DNA of 64,000 bases from assembly GCA_013373085.1 (NCBI GenBank), contig JABXIM010000070.1, forward strand, positions 1 through 64,000, in the 5' to 3' direction. Positions 59,391 through 64,000 of the stretch are shown here, in pieces (position 1 is the stretch's first letter; the number at the start of each line of letters is the position of its first letter). The notes below the pieces were generated by a model, which saw only the letters and a list, made by a program, of their open reading frames with translations, was not told the origin of the DNA and did not search any database. Source of the DNA: Oceanospirillaceae bacterium (GTDB lineage: Bacteria > Pseudomonadota > Gammaproteobacteria > Pseudomonadales > Balneatricaceae). A program made the position numbers and the translations under genes.

Positions 59391-60068
59391 ATGGATCCGA
59401 AACGACGTTTCCTTCTCAAGGGCATGCTGGCGTCCGGCGCCGGCAGCGCGCTGCTGGGCGGTGCCGGGCTGGCGCAGGCGGCCCTGGACCTGGACGGCCG
59501 CGCCCCGGTGCCGCTCGTCCTGCTGACCGCCTGCGCCGATGTCGAGGCGAGCTTCGGCGCCGGTGTGTGGGCGGCCCTGCCCAGGGGCGGCGCGCTGAGC
59601 GTTTTGCATGGCGAAGGTGCCGGTCTGCTGGCCGAGGTGACCCCGTTGCTCGGCGGCGGGCGCAAGCTGCGCCTGGTCGGCATGGTCGACGATGCCACCG
59701 GCGAGCTGCTGGTGGCCCAGGCGCGTCGCCAGGGCGCCCGCATGCGCTGGCTGGGGCTGCACGCCGCTGATCGTCGCGAGAGCCGACATTCGGTGGTGAA
59801 CGGCCAGGGCGGGCAGAGCGCCCTGCTGGCGCTGGGCGAACAGCTCAGGCAGTCGTCGGCGGGCTTTGCGCTGAAGTCCGAGCAGCCATTCTCCCGTGCC
59901 CGGGATCTCTCGCTGGCGGGCCTTCAGAACGGTGCGCTGTCCGCGGACTGGGCCGTTCATCTCGGGCACGCGCTGGCCGCCCCCGGTGCGCCGGTCGATG
60001 CCGCCATTCTCCCGGCCGCCGGTGCACGCCTGCAGGGCCGCTTTGTCTCTTTCGTAATCGAGGTTTGA
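59391..60068 (+). CDS. pchX: PchX-like exported protein with Tat-type signal
   Basis: A 225-residue protein lying between pchC and pchF, the position of pchX in the Pseudomonas putida pchACXF operon. The N-terminus KRRFLLKGMLASGAGSALLG has a twin-arginine pattern (RRFLLK) and is followed by AQA. No enzyme motif is visible. Because PchF itself has no signal peptide, a role in co-export or maturation of the flavocytochrome is an attractive but untested idea. Confidence 0.8.
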   Translation: MDPKRRFLLKGMLASGAGSALLGGAGLAQAALDLDGRAPVPLVLLTACADVEASFGAGVWAALPRGGALSVLHGEGAGLLAEVTPLLGGGRKLRLVGMVDDATGELLVAQARRQGARMRWLGLHAADRRESRHSVVNGQGGQSALLALGEQLRQSSAGFALKSEQPFSRARDLSLAGLQNGALSADWAVHLGHALAAPGAPVDAAILPAAGARLQGRFVSFVIEV

Positions 60069-60072
60069 AACC

Positions 60073-61644
60073 ATGAGTCAGCAAACCAACCACGTTCTGC
60101 CGCGTGATGTGACGGAATCCGATTTTCAGGCGGCGATTGCCCGGTTCCGCGAGCTGCTGGGCGCCGAGAACGTGCTGGTCGAGAACGACCAGCTGGTCCC
60201 CTACACCAAGATCATGATGCCGGGCGATGTCGCCCGCAACACGCCCTCCGCGGCGCTGACCGCCACCAGCGTGGAGCAGGTTCAGGGTGTCGTGCGGATC
60301 TGCAACGAGTACGGCATTCCGGTCTGGACCGTGTCCACCGGCAACAACTTCGGCTACGGCAGCGCCGCGCCCGGTCAGCGCGGCCAGGTGGTGCTGGATC
60401 TGAAGAAGATGAACCGCATCCTCCATATCGACCCGGAGCTCTGCACCGCGCTGGTCGAGCCGGGGGTGACGTACCAGCAGCTGTACGACTACATCGAGGA
60501 GAACAACCTGCCGCTGATGCTGTCGTTCTCGGCGCCGTCGGCGATCGCCGGCCCGCTGGGCAATACCATGGACCGCGGTGTCGGCTACACCCCCTACGGC
60601 GAGCACTTTCTGATGCAGTGCGGCATGGAGCTGGTGCTGGCCAACGGCGAGATCTACCGCACCGGCATGGGCGGAGTGAAGGGCGACAATGCCTGGCAGG
60701 TGTTCAAGTGGGGCTACGGTCCGACCCTGGACGGCATGTTCACCCAGGCGAACTACGGCATCTGCACCAAGTTGGGCTTCTGGCTGATGCCCAAGCCGCC
60801 GGTGTCCAAGCCGTTCGAGATCAAGTTCGAGGACGACACCGATATCGCCGATATCGTCGAGTTCATTCGTCCGCTGCGCATCGCCCAGGTGATTCCGAAC
60901 GCCGTCGTCATCGCCGGTGTGATCTGGGAGGCTGCGACCTGCAACACCCGCCGTGCGCAGTACACCACGGAACCGGGCGCGACTCCGGATCATATCCTCA
61001 AGCAGATCCAGAAGGACAAGAATCTCGGCGCCTGGAACGTCTATGCCTGTCTCTACGGCACGCCGGAGCAGGTCGAGGTGAACTGGAACATCGTCCAGGG
61101 TGCGCTGAAGCAGCTCGGCAAGGGCCGGCTGGTCAGCGCCGACGAGGCCGCCGGTACCGAGCCGTTCGACTACCGCTCCAAGCTGATGACCGGGGTGCCG
61201 AACCTGCAGGAGTTCGGCCTGTACAACTGGCGCGGGGGCGGCGGTTCCATGTGGTTCGCGCCGGTGAGCCAGGCACGCGGCAGCGAGTGCGACAAGCAGT
61301 ACGCGCTGGCCAAGCAGATCCTGAACAAGCACGGGCTGGACTACGTCGGCGAGTTCATCGTCGGCTGGCGCGACATGCACCATGTTATCGACGTGCTGTA
61401 CGACCGCACCGACGATGATGAACGCGCCCGCGCCGAGGCCTGCTTCGGCGAGCTGCTGGACGAGTTCGAGCAGCGCGGTTACGCCGTGTACCGCGTCAAC
61501 ACCCAGTTCCAGGACCGCGTGGCCCAGAGTTACGGCACCACCAAGCGCCGCGTCGAGCACGCCATCAAGCGTGCGCTGGACCCGAATAACATCCTGGCGC
61601 CGGGCAAGTCGGGGATCGATCTGGCTAACGACTTCGTCCTCTAG
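60073..61644 (+). CDS. pchF: 4-cresol dehydrogenase (hydroxylating) flavoprotein subunit
   Basis: PchF oxidises p-cresol to 4-hydroxybenzyl alcohol and then the aldehyde, with water as oxygen source. The 523-residue protein belongs to the vanillyl-alcohol oxidase family. Tyr384 (EFGLYNWRGGGG), the covalent FAD attachment residue, is at the family position, as are Tyr95, Glu380, Glu427, Asp440, Tyr473 and Arg474. Position 512 is Lys (PGKSGIDL) where I recall Arg in the P. putida enzyme. It has no signal peptide, although its partner PchC is exported. Confidence 0.95.
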   Translation: MSQQTNHVLPRDVTESDFQAAIARFRELLGAENVLVENDQLVPYTKIMMPGDVARNTPSAALTATSVEQVQGVVRICNEYGIPVWTVSTGNNFGYGSAAPGQRGQVVLDLKKMNRILHIDPELCTALVEPGVTYQQLYDYIEENNLPLMLSFSAPSAIAGPLGNTMDRGVGYTPYGEHFLMQCGMELVLANGEIYRTGMGGVKGDNAWQVFKWGYGPTLDGMFTQANYGICTKLGFWLMPKPPVSKPFEIKFEDDTDIADIVEFIRPLRIAQVIPNAVVIAGVIWEAATCNTRRAQYTTEPGATPDHILKQIQKDKNLGAWNVYACLYGTPEQVEVNWNIVQGALKQLGKGRLVSADEAAGTEPFDYRSKLMTGVPNLQEFGLYNWRGGGGSMWFAPVSQARGSECDKQYALAKQILNKHGLDYVGEFIVGWRDMHHVIDVLYDRTDDDERARAEACFGELLDEFEQRGYAVYRVNTQFQDRVAQSYGTTKRRVEHAIKRALDPNNILAPGKSGIDLANDFVL

Positions 61645-61792
61645 ACGACCCTGCAGATACCGGGGCCGCGCAGCCGCGTGGCCCCGCTCCCTTGAATCCC
61701 AAGAATGTTCGAACGTTTTCGTTTTGGGCACGGCGGGCTGCTGCCCGCGGCACGCCGTGTGACGGGACGGGCGATGAAAGTTGAGCTGACCT

Positions 61793-62614
61793 ATGCATAC
61801 AACGAATAAAAAACTTCTGGCCGCCGCGCTGGTGTCCGTACTACCGATGACCGCCCTTGCCGGCCACTACGTGCCCGGCGTCGAAGCCATGCGCGCGTCC
61901 GTGGTGCCGGGTCCCGGCGTCTACTACAAGGGCTACGCCGTGCACTACGGCGCCGACGAGCACTCGGCGCTGCCGCCCAACAGCGAGGTCGAGGTCAACG
62001 CCCTCGCCAACCGGGTGATCTGGGTCACCGACCACGAGCTGCTCGGCGGCGACCTGGTATTCGAAACCATTATCCCGATCGTCCGGACCGACCTGTCCAT
62101 CGCCGGCGGGGCCGTCGAGAGCGAGGAGTGGGGACTGGGCGATATCATGCTGGGCAGCGTGCTGGGCTGGCACGGCGAGCGCTGGGACGCCGTCGGCGGC
62201 GTCGGCGTCTGGACCGAAACCGGCCGGGACGACGAGCCGGCCGACCCGGGCCTCGGCTACACCGAAACCATGTTCACCCTGGGCGGCAACGTCTACCTGA
62301 ACCAGGCCAGGGACGTGGCGTTCAGCGCGCTGAGCCGTTTCTCCATCGCCGATGACAGCGATATCGAAGACGAACTCCTGGTGGAGTGGGGGCTGAGCAG
62401 GCAGCTGCCCAGCGGCCCCGAGATTGGCCTGGTCGGCTACGATCGCTGGCAGCTCGAAGGCGGGGAGCAGGAAAAACACGCCGTCGGTGCCGAGGTCGGT
62501 TACTTCTGGCCGCAGGCGATGTCCGGGCTCAATGTCGCGCTCTACAACGAGTACGATGCCGACGAGGACTTCGAGGGCTACCTGCTGCGCGCCACCTTCA
62601 TCAAGGTGTTCTGA
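61793..62614 (+). CDS. Outer-membrane MetA-pathway-type phenol degradation channel
   Basis: A 273-residue beta-barrel protein with signal peptide (LLAAALVSVLPMTALA) and a final Phe (FIKVF) typical of outer-membrane proteins. GHYVPGVEAMRASVVPGPGVYYKGYAVHYGAD matches the Phenol_MetA_deg family found with aromatic catabolic operons. It probably admits p-cresol or related aromatics. It lies 148 bases after pchF; the gap holds a weak hairpin (GGGGCC ... GGCCCC) without a T-run, so co-transcription is plausible. Confidence 0.87.
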   Translation: MHTTNKKLLAAALVSVLPMTALAGHYVPGVEAMRASVVPGPGVYYKGYAVHYGADEHSALPPNSEVEVNALANRVIWVTDHELLGGDLVFETIIPIVRTDLSIAGGAVESEEWGLGDIMLGSVLGWHGERWDAVGGVGVWTETGRDDEPADPGLGYTETMFTLGGNVYLNQARDVAFSALSRFSIADDSDIEDELLVEWGLSRQLPSGPEIGLVGYDRWQLEGGEQEKHAVGAEVGYFWPQAMSGLNVALYNEYDADEDFEGYLLRATFIKVF

Positions 62615-62706
62615 CCGGCGAAAGTGGACCGCTGGCGTGTTCTCCTCCAGGCCGGCGGCCATCACTTTTCCCACTATTGATGGCGTCACTGCCTCTTTGC
62701 TGCGAT

Positions 62707-62746
62707 GCGGCCAGCAGGAGTTGGACCCTGGCATTGTTGGGAGCGT
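62707..62746. repeat. 40-bp direct repeat, copy 2 (orphan NIT-ANTAR 5' fragment)
   Basis: Matches 55224-55263 at 37 of 40 positions in the same orientation. On the minus strand it could encode APNNARVQLLLAA, close to APNNATVEFLLAA of the NIT-ANTAR protein, but it has no start codon and similarity stops at both ends. The three differences all change amino acids, as expected for a decaying remnant. The rest of the gap 62615-63015 holds no gene that I can support. Confidence 0.65.
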
Positions 62747-63015
62747 TCGTACGCGTATACCCCGAACAGCGGCAAGGCCTGTGCTAGCTCTCCGGACTCG
62801 GGTTGGCAGAAGGGAAGGATGATGATTGCAATAACATTGCTTTGTTGTCCGTTCTGGCTGCTTTGATTCCAAAAATGGAACCTAAGCTTGCATCCCGGTC
62901 GGTGGATAAATAGCCGCAACGCCTTAGTATGGAGCGACCACTCATATCGTCGTTATCCACAGCCCGCCACGGCTATCGCGGTTGGCTGCAGGCAGCGCCA
63001 GGCAGGAACCATCCC

Positions 63016-63603
63016 ATGGGAGCTATTCCGACTATTCAAGCGACAGAGGCGCCACTGACGGTGGTCATTTCCAGGCGCGTCATCAAGGGCCGGGAAGCGG
63101 AGTTCGAATCGCTCAGCAGCCGGATGACCGAACGCGCGTTACGCTATCCGGGCTACCTCGGGGCGAACATGTTCAGGCCGGCCAGCGCCGATGATCCTGA
63201 ATATCGGATTATCTTCAAATTTGCCAGCGGAAAGGACCTCGAAGCCTGGCAGCAGTCGCTGGAACGGCGTGAACTGCTGGAGCAGATCGAACCGCTCCTG
63301 GTCACGCCCAGCGAAACCGAGACGCTGTCCGGTCTGGTGAACTGGTTCACGCTGCCTGGCCACAATCCGGTCAAGCCGCCGCCGAAATACAAGATGACCC
63401 TGGTCAGCTGGCTGGCACTATATCCCACCGTGACGCTGATATTCCTGCTGTTCAACGACCTGTTGCTCCAAGTCCCGCTGCTGATCCGTACCTTGATCGT
63501 AACCGCTGTGGTGATGGTGCTGATGTCGTATGTGCTGATGCCGCGGTTTACGCGCTGGTTTGCATTCTGGTTGTTTCCCCGACACGAGCGGGGCGAGCGC
63601 TGA
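63016..63603 (+). CDS. Antibiotic biosynthesis monooxygenase (ABM) domain membrane protein
   Basis: A 195-residue protein. Residues 12-105 form an ABM-type ferredoxin-like domain (VVISRRVIKGREAEFESLSSRM, LGANMFRPASADDPEYRIIFKFAS). Two membrane segments follow (near 132-150 and 155-178). The function is unknown; ABM domains can bind or oxidise small aromatics, which would suit the neighbouring pch genes. The ATG at 63016 follows AGGA; an in-frame ATG at 62929 would add 29 atypical residues. Confidence 0.8.
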   Translation: MGAIPTIQATEAPLTVVISRRVIKGREAEFESLSSRMTERALRYPGYLGANMFRPASADDPEYRIIFKFASGKDLEAWQQSLERRELLEQIEPLLVTPSETETLSGLVNWFTLPGHNPVKPPPKYKMTLVSWLALYPTVTLIFLLFNDLLLQVPLLIRTLIVTAVVMVLMSYVLMPRFTRWFAFWLFPRHERGER

Positions 63604-63657
63604 AGACGCGGATCAGGCCCGTACCCTGCTGGCGGATTATGGCGTCGTCAATGTTGT

Positions 63658-64000
63658 TCAAGGCGCAGGGGCCAGTTTGGAGATTGTCGGGCTCTCCTGG
63701 CAGACGCGTCTGAGTTCGGTATCGATCCGGTACCAATCGGAAAATTTTTCCTCGGACAGGCCCGACTGCCGGATGGTCGCCTGCACGTCGGCTTCCGAGC
63801 CCTTGGCACAGTAAGCCTTCACCAGGTTCAGGTGCACGAACTCGCGGGACGGGTCGGCCTGGCGGGCACGGACCAGCACCTCGATGGCCTTGTCGACCTT
63901 GCCTTCCCGGAACAGGGCGTACCCCTTGTACTCAAGTATCTTGGCGTTCTCGGGCTGGTACTGCAGTGCCGTGTCGTAGCTCGATATGGCCTGGTCGAAA
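63658..64000 (-). CDS. TPR-repeat protein, C-terminal part only
   Basis: The minus-strand frame is open from the window end to a stop at 63658, giving 113 residues. It shows tetratricopeptide repeats (FDQAISSYDTALQYQPENAKILEYKGYALFREGKVDKAIEVL). The N-terminus and function lie outside the window. Confidence 0.8.
   Translation of the reverse strand, partial: FDQAISSYDTALQYQPENAKILEYKGYALFREGKVDKAIEVLVRARQADPSREFVHLNLVKAYCAKGSEADVQATIRQSGLSEEKFSDWYRIDTELRRVCQESPTISKLAPAP

Noticed and set aside
59845-61731. A 628-codon minus-strand frame opposite pchF
   Set aside because: Antisense of pchF, which keeps every catalytic residue.

Overview
The window is a GC-rich chromosomal segment of a gammaproteobacterium, most likely a marine or salt-tolerant member of the Oceanospirillales/Pseudomonadales. 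This is inferred from pseudomonad-like gene order (gltB-gltD near hemE; nrdR-ribD-ribE-ribB-ribH-nusB-thiL-pgpA-ribA-dxs-ispA-xseB), a PomA/PomB-type sodium motor stator, PA2778/PA2779-family genes and a glucosylglycerate osmolyte cluster. No rRNA, tRNA, CRISPR array, transposase or phage gene was seen.

Positions 1-17300 are mostly housekeeping: the end of gltB and gltD (ammonia assimilation), putP with an AraC regulator, hemE, beta-carbonic anhydrase, metY, radA, a PilZ protein, ettA, an Hsp20 chaperone and glyA. Positions 17368-29716 hold nrdR and the riboflavin genes (with a RibB whose C-terminal GTP cyclohydrolase II half lacks its zinc cysteines, complemented by a separate ribA), nusB, thiL, pgpA, a PepSY/response-regulator/kinase trio, dxs, ispA and xseB. 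Positions 29889-37270 carry pomAB, cytochrome c5, a PA2778/PA2779 pair, an EamA transporter and a coupled deaminase/MFS transporter pair.

Positions 37466-42641 (minus strand) form a tight five-gene operon: AMP-dependent acyl-CoA ligase, two-subunit 2-oxo-acid dehydrogenase E1, lipoyl E2 and a stand-alone acyl carrier protein, with no E3. Positions 42779-46678 (minus) encode a whole glucosylglycerate cycle: synthase, phosphatase and phosphorylase. It is preceded by a textbook sigma54 promoter and two NtrC-like enhancers 33 bp apart, so a nitrogen-free osmolyte appears tied to nitrogen limitation.

Positions 50527-55267 (minus) form a nitrogen-anion module: a NIT-ANTAR antiterminator, then an FNT-family anion channel, a PP2C-phosphatase/Ser-Thr-kinase fusion and cyanase. 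The FNT leader shows a sigma54 promoter, two hairpins with AxxGxx hexaloops and an overlapping intrinsic terminator, the expected architecture for ANTAR-controlled antitermination. Positions 55415-62614 hold a p-cresol (4-cresol) catabolic block: a DmpR/XylR-type activator, a divergent sigma54 promoter, pchA-pchC-pchX-pchF and a MetA-type outer-membrane channel. This block is bracketed by a 40-bp imperfect direct repeat that on one side is the 5' end of the NIT-ANTAR gene, suggesting that it was inserted there. The window ends in an ABM-domain membrane protein and the C-terminus of a TPR protein.

A family of dispersed intergenic repeats (consensus fragments TAGGATGGGTGGAGCG and CCATGGATGGCGGG) fills most of the longer gaps.
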